DNA of 40,471 nt from Planctomycetaceae bacterium (GTDB lineage: Bacteria; Planctomycetota; Planctomycetia; Pirellulales; Lacipirellulaceae): NCBI GenBank assembly GCA_002713555.1, contig PATG01000018.1, forward strand, positions 1 to 40,471, in the 5' to 3' direction. The notes beneath the pieces were generated by a model. The model was not told the DNA's origin and ran no database searches. It saw only the letters and a list, made by a program, of their open reading frames with translations. Each line of letters opens with the position of its first letter. The stretch's first letter is position 1. Positions 18,561 through 26,193 of this stretch are shown here, piece by piece. Both the position numbers and the translations under genes were made by a program.

Positions 18561-18604
18561 CAGGATATCCAAAGCATTGTGTGCAGGCGAAGTACGATAT
18601 CCTG
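18561..18604 (+). repeat. 9-bp inverted repeat in the rplO-secY spacer
   Basis: CAGGATATC (18561-18569) and GATATCCTG (18596-18604) are perfect inverse copies separated by 26 bp. They may form a hairpin in the mRNA or an operator in DNA. No U-tract follows. Confidence 0.5.
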
Positions 18605-18651
18605 GCTTGTTTTGCCATGCGGATGGATACGAAAAAGGCCAGCCGCACATT

Positions 18652-18683
18652 CACAGTTGCAAAGAGGCACAGTTGCAAAACGG
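18652..18683 (+). repeat. 16-bp tandem duplication before secY
   Basis: CACAGTTGCAAAGAGG followed directly by CACAGTTGCAAAACGG (14 of 16 identical), about 80 bp before the secY start. Confidence 0.8.
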
Positions 18684-18764
18684 GAATTGCGAGATGAATT
18701 AAAGAAGTTGCTTTATTCAGTTCTTAATTTGCAATCCTAAAGTAATAATCCCAGAGTAAGGGCC

Positions 18765-20162
18765 ATGTGGGAAAAAATACGCGTTGTCTGGCAAATTCCT
18801 GAATTGCGGCAAAAGATATTGCTGACACTTGGGCTCTTGGCTATTTACAGGTTGGGTTTTCAAATCCCCCTGCCGATTGTTAACCCCGAGAAGGTGCAAG
18901 CTGCTGCTGGTCAAACGGGTGGCATGGCCGATGTCTTGCAAGCAGTGGCCGTTTTTAGTGCCAGCCAATTGAACCAGGTCACCATTTTCGGCCTGGGTAT
19001 CATGCCCTATATCTCGGCATCTATTATATTTCAGCTCCTGGGCAGCGTTTATCCACCACTCGAGGCTTTGCAGAAGGAAGGCGAGGCAGGACGGAAAAAA
19101 ATAAACGAATACACTCGCTACGCAACGCTGGCAATCTGCCTGGTCCAAAGTTGGATCTATGTCAAAAGCTATGTTGTCCCATCCGGATTTATTGATGGAG
19201 CCTATCTGGATCCGGCTACTGGTGCGCTGGGGTGGGGATGGTGGTTTGTCGCGATTATGACCATGACGGCTGGAACCGTGTTTTTGATGTGGATTGGTGA
19301 GCAGATAGATGAATACGGCATTGGCAATGGAATTAGTTTATTGATTATGGCTGGCATTTTGGCCGCCATGCCCGGTGCGGGATATAGTTTGTTGAAAGAT
19401 GCCACGCTAGCACTGGGTGGTGCGCCTGGTGGTAAGTTAGGAATAGAAAAATTGTTGCTCCTGGCAGCCATGTTTGTCGCAGTCGTTGTGGGAGTGGTCT
19501 ACATTACCCTAGGGCAACGCCGGATTCCCATGCAAAGTGCGAAGCATGTGCGCGGTCGAAAGGTGTACGGCGGCACACGTCAGTATTTGCCACTTAAAGT
19601 TAATCAAGCGGGTGTCATGCCGATTATCTTTGCCAGCAGTCTTCTCATGTTGCCGGCGATTTTTTTCGCCCAACTCTCCAAGGTGGATTGGGAAAGCGGC
19701 GGCTTCTGGGATTCGTTTTTTAATTGGGCCAGTAGTGCATTTGAAATGAATTCGTTCACCTACGTTCTATCTTACGTTGGTATGATTTACTTCTTTTGCT
19801 TTTTTTGGACAGCGATTACGTTCAATCCAAAGGATGTTTCGGACAATCTTAAAAACTACGGATCATTTATTCCAGGATATCGACCGGGCAAACGGACGGC
19901 TGATTATCTGGAAAAGGTTATGTTTCGTATTACCTATGTTGGAGCGGGATTCTTGGCATTGGTTGCGATCATTCCCACGATCATTTCAGGTTCAATTGGT
20001 GTGTCACCTATGGTGGCAAGCTTTTACGGAGGAACGGGCCTACTTATCGCGGTAAGTGTTGCATTCGATCTGGTGCAAAAAATAGATAGTCATCTTGTCA
20101 TGCGTAATTATTCTGGGTTACTGGAGAAACCATCGAGTAGCTCAGGCGGTCCAGGAATCTAA
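18765..20162 (+). CDS. secY: Preprotein translocase subunit SecY
   Basis: Channel-forming subunit of the Sec translocon in the inner membrane, 465 aa with about ten hydrophobic segments. Conserved features: GLGIMPYISASIIFQLL, the plug region, the EYGIGNGISLLIMAGI helix, the cytosolic loop ending RRIPMQ with HVRGRKVYGGTRQYLPLKVNQAGVMP, and FNPKDVSDNLKNYGSFIPGYRPG before TM9. It follows rplO as in other spc operons. The spacer before it (266 bp) carries an inverted repeat and a tandem duplication. An AGTAAGGG lies just before the ATG. Confidence 0.98.
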   Translation: MWEKIRVVWQIPELRQKILLTLGLLAIYRLGFQIPLPIVNPEKVQAAAGQTGGMADVLQAVAVFSASQLNQVTIFGLGIMPYISASIIFQLLGSVYPPLEALQKEGEAGRKKINEYTRYATLAICLVQSWIYVKSYVVPSGFIDGAYLDPATGALGWGWWFVAIMTMTAGTVFLMWIGEQIDEYGIGNGISLLIMAGILAAMPGAGYSLLKDATLALGGAPGGKLGIEKLLLLAAMFVAVVVGVVYITLGQRRIPMQSAKHVRGRKVYGGTRQYLPLKVNQAGVMPIIFASSLLMLPAIFFAQLSKVDWESGGFWDSFFNWASSAFEMNSFTYVLSYVGMIYFFCFFWTAITFNPKDVSDNLKNYGSFIPGYRPGKRTADYLEKVMFRITYVGAGFLALVAIIPTIISGSIGVSPMVASFYGGTGLLIAVSVAFDLVQKIDSHLVMRNYSGLLEKPSSSSGGPGI

Positions 20163-20201
20163 GAGCTATTCTGGGGTGATTCTGCAAAGGCGTAGAGGGA
20201 C

Positions 20202-20774
20202 ATGCAGATAGTTTTTATAGGGCCGCCCGGTGCAGGTAAGGGGACGCAATCTTTGCGGCTCTCGGACTATCTGCAGATACCCATACTTTCCACGGGTGAT
20301 ATGCTTCGCGCCGTCTGCAAGCAGCAGACAGAGGTGGGCAAGCAAGCAGTCCAGTACATGGAGTCTGGGCACCTGGTGCCCGATCAGCTGGTCGAAAAAA
20401 TAGTGCTTGATCGCATGAGTGAATCGGATTGCCAGGGCGGATGCATATTAGATGGTTTTCCAAGAACGATCGCACAGGCTGTCAATCTTGATGCCTGGTT
20501 GGCCGAACGGAATCGCCCCCTGAATGTTGTTATAGAGATCCGAGTTTCGGAAGATGTATTGCTGGAACGGTTGGCAGACCGTGGTCGTCAAGACGACGAT
20601 CATGAGATTATCCGCTTGCGACTAAAGCAGTATGCCAAGTTGACGTACCCTTTAATCGATTATTATGAGCAATTCGATTTACACAAAGTAATTGATGGTA
20701 TCGGGACTGCTGATGAAGTATTTGATCGACTCCAGAGAATTGTAGATAGTATAGAATGCACGAAAGATCGATAG
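20202..20774 (+). CDS. adk: Adenylate kinase, short-lid type
   Basis: Converts AMP and ATP to two ADP; 190 aa. P-loop GPPGAGKGTQ (7-16), AMP-site STGDMLR and DGFPRT motifs. The LID is short, running ADRGRQDDDHEIIRLRLKQY without zinc cysteines, so it is the short form rather than the 214-residue form with a long lid. GAGGG just before the ATG at 20202 serves as Shine-Dalgarno. Placement between secY and map is standard. Confidence 0.96.
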   Translation: MQIVFIGPPGAGKGTQSLRLSDYLQIPILSTGDMLRAVCKQQTEVGKQAVQYMESGHLVPDQLVEKIVLDRMSESDCQGGCILDGFPRTIAQAVNLDAWLAERNRPLNVVIEIRVSEDVLLERLADRGRQDDDHEIIRLRLKQYAKLTYPLIDYYEQFDLHKVIDGIGTADEVFDRLQRIVDSIECTKDR

Positions 20775-20808
20775 CTTGGGCAGTGTGACAGTATTGATAT
20801 TTTCAACT

Positions 20809-20827
20809 GGGGATGCGTGACATCCCT
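20809..20827 (+). promoter_or_regulatory. Hairpin in the adk-map spacer
   Basis: GGGGATG pairs with CATCCCT around CGTGA (one G-U). It sits 35 bp after the adk stop within a 142-bp spacer; no U-tract follows. Possibly an mRNA processing or stability element. Confidence 0.35.
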
Positions 20828-20916
20828 AGCAGTTCTCAAAAGATTTCAAAGTATCTTGCTTTCAAAATTAAAATTATCAGAGCACTTGGCGAAAAAATAC
20901 TTAAGCAAAAAACAAT

Positions 20917-21750
20917 ATGAAACGCGATAGAAACCATCGTATCGAATTAAAATCTAAGCGAGAGATAGGGTTGATGCGCCAATCAGGATTGGCCGTTTGG
21001 AAAGCACACCAAATTGCCGCTGAGATGATGCAACCTGGCAGGAATACCGCCGAGATAGATGCTGAAGTTGAATCGCATTTTATTCGCCTGGGTGCCGAGC
21101 CACTATTTAAAAACTATCCGAATTCGGTGCGCAATAAGCCATCTTTTCCAGCAGTGACTTGTATGTCAGTCAACGAGGCGGTTGTGCATGGTATTCCCGA
21201 CAAGCGGCCTCTAGAAGAAGGGGACATCGTTAGTATTGACACGGGCTGTCGTTTGAATGGTTGGTGCGGAGATGCGGCGCTCACGCATCCAATCGGAAAA
21301 GTCGAACCAGAAATCCAAAAATTACTGGATGTGACCCAAGGGGTCCTGAATCTTGCAATAGAACTACTGGCGCATAAAAGCCATTGGAGCTTAGTTGCTG
21401 AGCAGATGGCTCAGTATGTAGCAGATCATAAATTTTCTACAGTGGAGTGCTTTGTTGGGCACGGCATAGGTCGTGAGATGCACGAGGATCCTCAGGTCCC
21501 GAATTTTCGAAGCAGGTCATTAAGTGGAAGTAATGACTTTGCCATCCGCCCAGGCCTGGTAATTGCGATTGAGCCCATGGTTAATATGGGTACGAAGAAT
21601 GTAAAAATGCTGCAGGACCAATGGACTCAGGTTACCGCAGATGGACTGGCCAGTGCCCATTTCGAGCATACGGTAGCGATCACCGATGATGGACCAATGG
21701 CCCTGACCTCAGCTCCGACGCCTGCAGAAGCTGCAGAAATGGCTCTATGA
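20917..21750 (+). CDS. map: Methionine aminopeptidase, type I
   Basis: Removes the initiator Met from nascent proteins; 277 aa. The five metal ligands are visible: D108, D119, H182, E219, E250, plus substrate-binding H91 in VVHGIP. The ATG at 20917 follows AAAAAACAAT without Shine-Dalgarno. The gene follows adk as in many spc operons. The usual next gene infA is absent; a 378-bp stretch leads to rpmJ. Confidence 0.97.
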   Translation: MKRDRNHRIELKSKREIGLMRQSGLAVWKAHQIAAEMMQPGRNTAEIDAEVESHFIRLGAEPLFKNYPNSVRNKPSFPAVTCMSVNEAVVHGIPDKRPLEEGDIVSIDTGCRLNGWCGDAALTHPIGKVEPEIQKLLDVTQGVLNLAIELLAHKSHWSLVAEQMAQYVADHKFSTVECFVGHGIGREMHEDPQVPNFRSRSLSGSNDFAIRPGLVIAIEPMVNMGTKNVKMLQDQWTQVTADGLASAHFEHTVAITDDGPMALTSAPTPAEAAEMAL

Positions 21751-22128
21751 GGGATTGTGCCGGAGAGTCCTCAGATTTTCTTCTCTGCTGCTGCAGGTGT
21801 TCCTTCCCTGGGCTGCTCCAGACGCCCCATAACAGCCTCTGATTGTACGTTCTCTGAGCCCTGCACGGACGAAATGGGTGGAAATTATCTGGGACAAGCC
21901 ATTTTGGGTTCCCCAGTGGTTTGGGATCCAACGGCTCCATTTTACCCGAAACGTACGAACCAACCCCGCAAGACCCCCAAAAGACCCCCAAAGACTACGG
22001 ATGCCAAGAAAGCAAGGGCAGAAGAGTCGGTTGAGCCCTTGAAATGAAGGCCTCCGAGCGGTTATATTGCTACGTTTCGCCTGAGGTCATGGTCCCCATG
22101 TGGGTGAGGCCTAAATGGGAGAGTTCAG
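21751..22128 (+). other. 378-bp gap between map and rpmJ; one doubtful small reading frame
   Basis: The stretch occupies the place where many bacteria carry infA, but nothing like IF-1 is encoded. A GTG-started frame at 21757-22047 would give 96 residues with a Pro/Lys/Arg-rich end (YPKRTNQPRKTPKRPPK). It has no recognised family and no clear Shine-Dalgarno, and an opposing open frame covers the same bases. It may be a lineage-specific small protein or no gene at all. Confidence 0.3.
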
Positions 22129-22242
22129 ATGAAGGTTCGAGCCAGCGTAAAAAGAATTTGTGACAAATGCCAGGTGGTGCGCCGCCGTGGTGTTGTATAC
22201 GTCGTATGCAGCAACCCTCGCCATAAGCAGCGTCAGGGTTAA
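22129..22242 (+). CDS. rpmJ: 50S ribosomal protein L36
   Basis: Smallest large-subunit protein, 37 aa, starting [14 protein letters not shown]. The zinc ligands C11, C14, C27 and H32 are all present (C-type L36). A GGGAG Shine-Dalgarno precedes the ATG. It begins the alpha-operon block, 166 bp before rpsM. The spacer behind it has a small GTTGC/GCAAC hairpin and a CTGG-rich stretch. Confidence 0.97.
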   Translation: MKVRASVKRICDKCQVVRRRGVVYVVCSNPRHKQRQG

Positions 22243-22408
22243 ATATTAAATTGTAATTGGGTTAGAGTTTCCAGTTTTAGAGACGCAAGCATAACTTGTT
22301 GCTGGCAACATGCTGCTGGTGCTGGCGGCCAGAGGGTAGCGGCTCAGGATCATGAAGCTCAAGTGTTTTAGAAGTTTTCCAACGACTATTGTTTTGGAGT
22401 AATACCGA

Positions 22409-22792
22409 ATGCCACGTTTGTTAGGTGTCGATATACCGACCGACCGCCCAACGGCAATCTCGCTAACGTATCTTTATGGCGTTGGCCCACAAACGGCCCG
22501 TGAACTTTGCCATAAAGCTGGCATTGATCCGCAGGTTCGTGCTCGCGAGTTGGGCGAAGATGAGGTTGCACGGTTGGCTGCTCTGCTTGACAAAGATTAT
22601 GTCGTAGAAGGGCAATTGCGTCGACAGACAAGTCAAAACATATCGCGTCTACGTGACATTGCCTGTTATAGAGGGTTGCGCCATCGTCGTGGTTTGCCCG
22701 TTCGTGGTCAACGCACCAAAACCAATGCTCGCACCCGCAAGGGACCGAAAAAGACGGTTGCCGGCAAGAAGGGTGTGAAGGATCTTAGATAA
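22409..22792 (+). CDS. rpsM: 30S ribosomal protein S13
   Basis: Head protein contacting the P-site tRNA and forming bridges with L5; 127 aa. Conserved GVDIPTDRPTAISLTYLYGVG start and the C-terminal RGLRHRRGLPVRGQRTKTNARTRKGPKKTVAGKK. GGAG precedes the ATG with about ten bases of spacing. The stop codon lies in a 15/16-bp duplication. Confidence 0.98.
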   Translation: MPRLLGVDIPTDRPTAISLTYLYGVGPQTARELCHKAGIDPQVRARELGEDEVARLAALLDKDYVVEGQLRRQTSQNISRLRDIACYRGLRHRRGLPVRGQRTKTNARTRKGPKKTVAGKKGVKDLR

Positions 22793-22818
22793 GGGGATCC
22801 ATGATAAGAGGGAATCCA
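22788..22818 (+). repeat. 15/16-bp tandem duplication across the rpsM stop
   Basis: GATAAGGGGATCCAT (22788-22802), containing the rpsM TAA, is followed directly by GATAAGAGGGAATCCA (22803-22818). With two single-base indels, the 14 aligned bases all match. Confidence 0.75.
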
Positions 22819-22917
22819 AGGCGGCACACTTCAATTTTTTGCGTGGCGAATTTTTCGCTTGCAGCCCAACCCTGATACTACCAATTCAAATTATCATTAC
22901 AGAATGCGGAGTCCCTA

Positions 22918-23316
22918 GTGGCTAAGGATAACAAAAAGTCCAAATCAAAAAAGAAGACGGTACGCCGTAATGTTACGGTTGCCATAGCGCACATATCTGC
23001 AACTTTTAATAACACCCAGGTGACGATCACAGACACCAAGGGGGACACTTTGTGCTGGGCAAGTGCTGGTACAAGTGGTTTTAAAGGCAGTCGCAAGAGC
23101 ACACCTTTTGCTGGTCAGAGTGCAGCACAGCAGGCAGCAGAGAAAGCGCGGAAGTTTGGTGTTAAGGATGTCCAAGTTCAGGTCAAGGGACCCGGCAGTG
23201 GTCGTGAAAGTGCGATCACCGCACTAGAAGCAGCGGGGCTCAAGGTCAAGTCTATTGAGGATGTCACGCCCCTTCCGCATAACGGTTGTCGGCCTCGCAA
23301 GAAGCGTCGCGTATAG
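22918..23316 (+). CDS. rpsK: 30S ribosomal protein S11
   Basis: Platform protein near the E site, 132 aa, GTG start at 22918 with GGAG upstream. Conserved [40 protein letters not shown] and the C-terminal [16 protein letters not shown] with the Asn-Gly that forms isoaspartate in E. coli. A small GCGAA/TTCGC hairpin (around 22850) lies in the spacer before it. Confidence 0.98.
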   Translation: MAKDNKKSKSKKKTVRRNVTVAIAHISATFNNTQVTITDTKGDTLCWASAGTSGFKGSRKSTPFAGQSAAQQAAEKARKFGVKDVQVQVKGPGSGRESAITALEAAGLKVKSIEDVTPLPHNGCRPRKKRRV

Positions 23317-23404
23317 CAGCGTCTGTTCAATTGATAGATCGACTTGTAGTTCAAGGTTTGTGATTGGATTTTTCACTTAAGCATTTCAAAACAATAGAAA
23401 AACT

Positions 23405-24013
23405 ATGGCTCACTATACTGGTCCAAGAGCACGCATTAATCGTCGATTGGGTGCTGTAATATTTGAAAACGCCGGCGCCTCGCGTGCCATGGAGCGCAAG
23501 CCCAATCCGCCAGGTATGGCAGTGCGACCACGCAAGCTTTCCACATATGGTGAAGCGATGCGTGAGAAGCAAAAAATCAAATACTACTACGGGCTTGGAG
23601 AGCGCCAGTTGCGCAAGTTATTCCAGAAAGCCAAGCACACGGCAGGGAATTCGGGTGAAAACCTCCTGTTGCTATGCGAAAAACGACTCGATAGCGTTGT
23701 GCGGTTGGCCGGTTTTGCCAAAACGCGCTCCCAAGCGCGGCAGGGTGTGGCGCATGGTCATTTTTTGGTGAACGGTAGGCGTACCGATGTTGCCTCGTAT
23801 CAAGTGCGTGTAGGCGACGTGATTCATGTCAAGCGTCGCGCCAATCTATCGGATGTGTACCGTGGTAATATTGAGATGGCGGATGGACAGGCTGCAGATT
23901 GGCTGACCGTCGACAATGGTCAGCAGGAAATCATCGTTAGTCGCATGCCTACAGCGGAAGACATTACCTTGCCCGTGGATGTTGGTATGGTGATCGAATT
24001 GCTATCGCGCTAA
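23405..24013 (+). CDS. rpsD: 30S ribosomal protein S4
   Basis: Primary 16S rRNA-binding protein, 202 aa, zinc-free form (no cysteine cluster at the N-terminus). S4 domain signature DSVVRLAGFAKTRSQARQ with HGHFLVNGRRTDVASYQV. In E. coli S4 represses the alpha operon; a 341-bp spacer to rpoA could host control, but no pseudoknot target was recognised. The start follows ATAGAAAAACT with no Shine-Dalgarno. Confidence 0.98.
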   Translation: MAHYTGPRARINRRLGAVIFENAGASRAMERKPNPPGMAVRPRKLSTYGEAMREKQKIKYYYGLGERQLRKLFQKAKHTAGNSGENLLLLCEKRLDSVVRLAGFAKTRSQARQGVAHGHFLVNGRRTDVASYQVRVGDVIHVKRRANLSDVYRGNIEMADGQAADWLTVDNGQQEIIVSRMPTAEDITLPVDVGMVIELLSR

Positions 24014-24354
24014 ATTGCGCTGGCAGGGGAGGGGTTGGCTAGCAAGTTGGGCTATGTTGAAACGTTTTATGCCCCGAAGTTTATATCATCGAAGTTGATG
24101 CCTTAGGCAGTAGAGGGCCTGGGGACTTAGCTTCGCCCAAAAAATTGCAAGACATGAAACGGTTGAGCCTTTTTAAAGAATTGCAAGTGTAGTTAAAGCC
24201 GGGGTGGTGTCTGCTTTGAGCTGTCGCACAACTATGAAGTCACAAGGACACGGCCCCCTGTAATAGGGCCCCTGCGAAACAACCTTTAATATTGAACCAC
24301 TAAAATATTAAACCACTAAAATATTAAACCACTATAAGAGAGTGGAGGTAAACA
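24014..24354 (+). promoter_or_regulatory. 341-bp spacer between rpsD and rpoA
   Basis: No gene is visible. It holds a 15-bp-period repeat of CGAAGTT (24075 and 24090), two copies of AATTGCAAG 41 bp apart, a GGCCCCCT/AGGGCC hairpin (24252-24270) and three 16-bp tandem repeats just before rpoA. It may separate rpoA expression from the ribosomal genes, but no convincing promoter was found. Confidence 0.35.
24288..24335 (+). repeat. 16-bp tandem repeat, three copies, before rpoA
   Basis: AATATTGAACCACTAA, AATATTAAACCACTAA and AATATTAAACCACTAT lie end to end, differing at one base each. They finish eight bases before the rpoA Shine-Dalgarno. The AT-rich units may keep the ribosome-binding region unstructured or may bind a protein. 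Confidence 0.95.
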
Positions 24355-25350
24355 ATGCATGTAAGATGGCGTGGACTTGAGCTACCAAGTAAGGTGACTT
24401 GTGACACATCGACATTGACGGATAGTTACGGCAAGTTTGTGGCCGAGCCATTTGAGCGTGGTTTTGGTACGACCATTGGCAATGGCCTGCGCCGTATTTT
24501 GCTTTCTAGCTTGGAAGGCAGTGCTGTCACGCAGATCAAGGTGCATAATGCTCTCCATGAGTTCACCACAATACAGGGTGTGCTCGAAGATGTGACGGAT
24601 ATTGTCTTGAACATCAAGTCCCTCGTCGTTAAGAACCATGGCGATTCGACCAAAGTATTGCGTGTAGAACGCAACACGGCAGGTGTCGTTTTGGCTGCTG
24701 ATATCGAAACGGATGAATCGGTCGAGGTCATTAATAAGGACCTTGTCATTGCAACATTGACCGAAGATGTCCCCTTCATCATTGAAATGGTAGTTGAAAA
24801 TGGGCGTGGGTATGTGCCGGCAACCGAGCACGGTGCGAATATTCAAGAAGTAGGAATTATTCCCATTGATGCCGTCTTCAGTCCGGTGACACGCGTGCGT
24901 TACACGATCGACGAAACACGAGTTGGTCAGAAAACCAACTACGATAAGCTTACACTGGAGATTCAAACGGATGGATCTATAAACCCGGAAATGGCCCTGG
25001 TCGAGTCGGCAAAGATATTGCGTAAGCACCTCACGCCCTTCGTTCAGTACACAGAACTGGGACCTCAGGTGCACTCAGCTTCCCGTGGCAGCTCCATGAG
25101 TGGCGCTGACAGCGCGTTGGAAGCCAAGTTGAATATGAGTATTTCTGAACTGAATCTGTCGGTACGAGCAGGCAACTGCTTGGAGACCGAGAATATCATC
25201 CAGGTACGTGATTTGGTGACTTGCACCGAAGATCAACTTCTCGAAGTACGAAACTTCGGTGAAACTACTTTGGCAGAAGTTCAGATGAAATTGCGGGAGT
25301 TGGGTTTGCACCTTGGTATGCGTGTGCCAAGTCCGACTGCCAGCGTTTGA
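24355..25350 (+). CDS. rpoA: DNA-directed RNA polymerase subunit alpha
   Basis: Assembly platform of RNA polymerase, 331 aa: N-terminal domain with [20 protein letters not shown], linker near residues 245-260, C-terminal domain with SVRAGNCL (R271, N274, C275 match E. coli R265, N268, C269). At the places of E. coli K297 and K298 this protein has E303 and T304 (NFGETT), so part of the classical UP-element contact is changed. GGAGG (24344-24348), six bases before the ATG, is the best Shine-Dalgarno in the cluster. Confidence 0.98.
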   Translation: MHVRWRGLELPSKVTCDTSTLTDSYGKFVAEPFERGFGTTIGNGLRRILLSSLEGSAVTQIKVHNALHEFTTIQGVLEDVTDIVLNIKSLVVKNHGDSTKVLRVERNTAGVVLAADIETDESVEVINKDLVIATLTEDVPFIIEMVVENGRGYVPATEHGANIQEVGIIPIDAVFSPVTRVRYTIDETRVGQKTNYDKLTLEIQTDGSINPEMALVESAKILRKHLTPFVQYTELGPQVHSASRGSSMSGADSALEAKLNMSISELNLSVRAGNCLETENIIQVRDLVTCTEDQLLEVRNFGETTLAEVQMKLRELGLHLGMRVPSPTASV

Positions 25351-25449
25351 ACAGAGATGAGATTTGTAAAATAATAGACAGTACTGACGAAGTCCTCGTC
25401 GATGGACAGAATGTTTGTCGGAGGAGCCCCTCTTGCTTGAGACACGATT

Positions 25450-26184
25450 ATGAGACACCGCAGAAAAGGACGCACATTAGGCCGGAATCCAAGTCACCAA
25501 CGAGCAATGTTGCGCAATTTGGCCAGTGCTTTGATGCTGACCGAGCGCGATGCAGAGTTTGACGACAACCAGCCTAAGGTCAAAGGTCGCATAGTAACCA
25601 CGATCAGTAAGGCGAAAGAAGTACGCCCACTCGTGGAAAAATGCATTACTATTGCCCGTCGTTCACTGGCCGCTGAAGAAGCTGCCGCCGAACATGCAAC
25701 ATCTGCTGAACGTGGCAGCCAGGAGTGGAAGTCATGGCGCACCAGTGATTCCTGGAACGCATGGAACCAGGCGATGGCCCCTTCTGTTGCGGCTCGCCGG
25801 CGTTGCCTGAAACTGATAGGTGATAAGCAGGCTGTAGGAATCTTGTTTGACGAAATCGCACCTCGTTTTGTAGACCGTCCAGGGGGCTATACGCGTATTG
25901 TCCGTTTAGCTCAGCCGCGTTTAGGTGATTCGGGCACACAAGCAATTTTGGAATTTGTTGGCGTTCGTGATCGTAAGATTGAGGAAAGTCAGAAACCGTC
26001 CTTTGAGGATTCAACGGCAGAAACCGAAGACGAAGAAACGGCAGCCGAAGAAGAGGGCACCCAGGATGAGAGCGGTGAGCAAGTCTCCGCCGAAAAAGCA
26101 CCTGCTGATGACGCGGGTGTTGGCGAAACGGGTGCTGCTGACGATGGCGCTGGCGACACGGATGCTGGTGAAGAAAAAAAATAG
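25450..26184 (+). CDS. rplQ: 50S ribosomal protein L17, extended
   Basis: Large-subunit surface protein near the tunnel exit, 244 aa against about 120-130 in most bacteria. The core is clear: MRHRRKGRTLGRNPSHQRAMLRNLASAL, KAKEVRPLVEKCITIAR, DKQAVGILFDEIAPRF and GGYTRIVRL. Extra sequence lies in a short insert near residues 35-48, a larger insert at about 72-115 with several Trp (EWKSWRTSDSWNAWNQ), and a Glu/Asp/Ala-rich tail from about 178 to 244. Last gene of the alpha block, 99 bp behind rpoA. Confidence 0.96.
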   Translation: MRHRRKGRTLGRNPSHQRAMLRNLASALMLTERDAEFDDNQPKVKGRIVTTISKAKEVRPLVEKCITIARRSLAAEEAAAEHATSAERGSQEWKSWRTSDSWNAWNQAMAPSVAARRRCLKLIGDKQAVGILFDEIAPRFVDRPGGYTRIVRLAQPRLGDSGTQAILEFVGVRDRKIEESQKPSFEDSTAETEDEETAAEEEGTQDESGEQVSAEKAPADDAGVGETGAADDGAGDTDAGEEKK

Positions 26185-26193
26185 TGTTATGCC

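Noticed and set aside
22129..22142. GGTTCGAGCC as a possible tRNA T-loop
   Set aside because: It is part of the rpmJ coding sequence, and no matching acceptor or anticodon arms are present. No tRNA was found anywhere in the window.
24288..24335. Triple 16-bp repeat as a CRISPR array
   Set aside because: The units are directly adjacent without spacers and there are no cas genes.
24382..25074. 230-residue open frame antisense to rpoA
   Set aside because: Shadow of the conserved alpha N-terminal domain; no own start signals.
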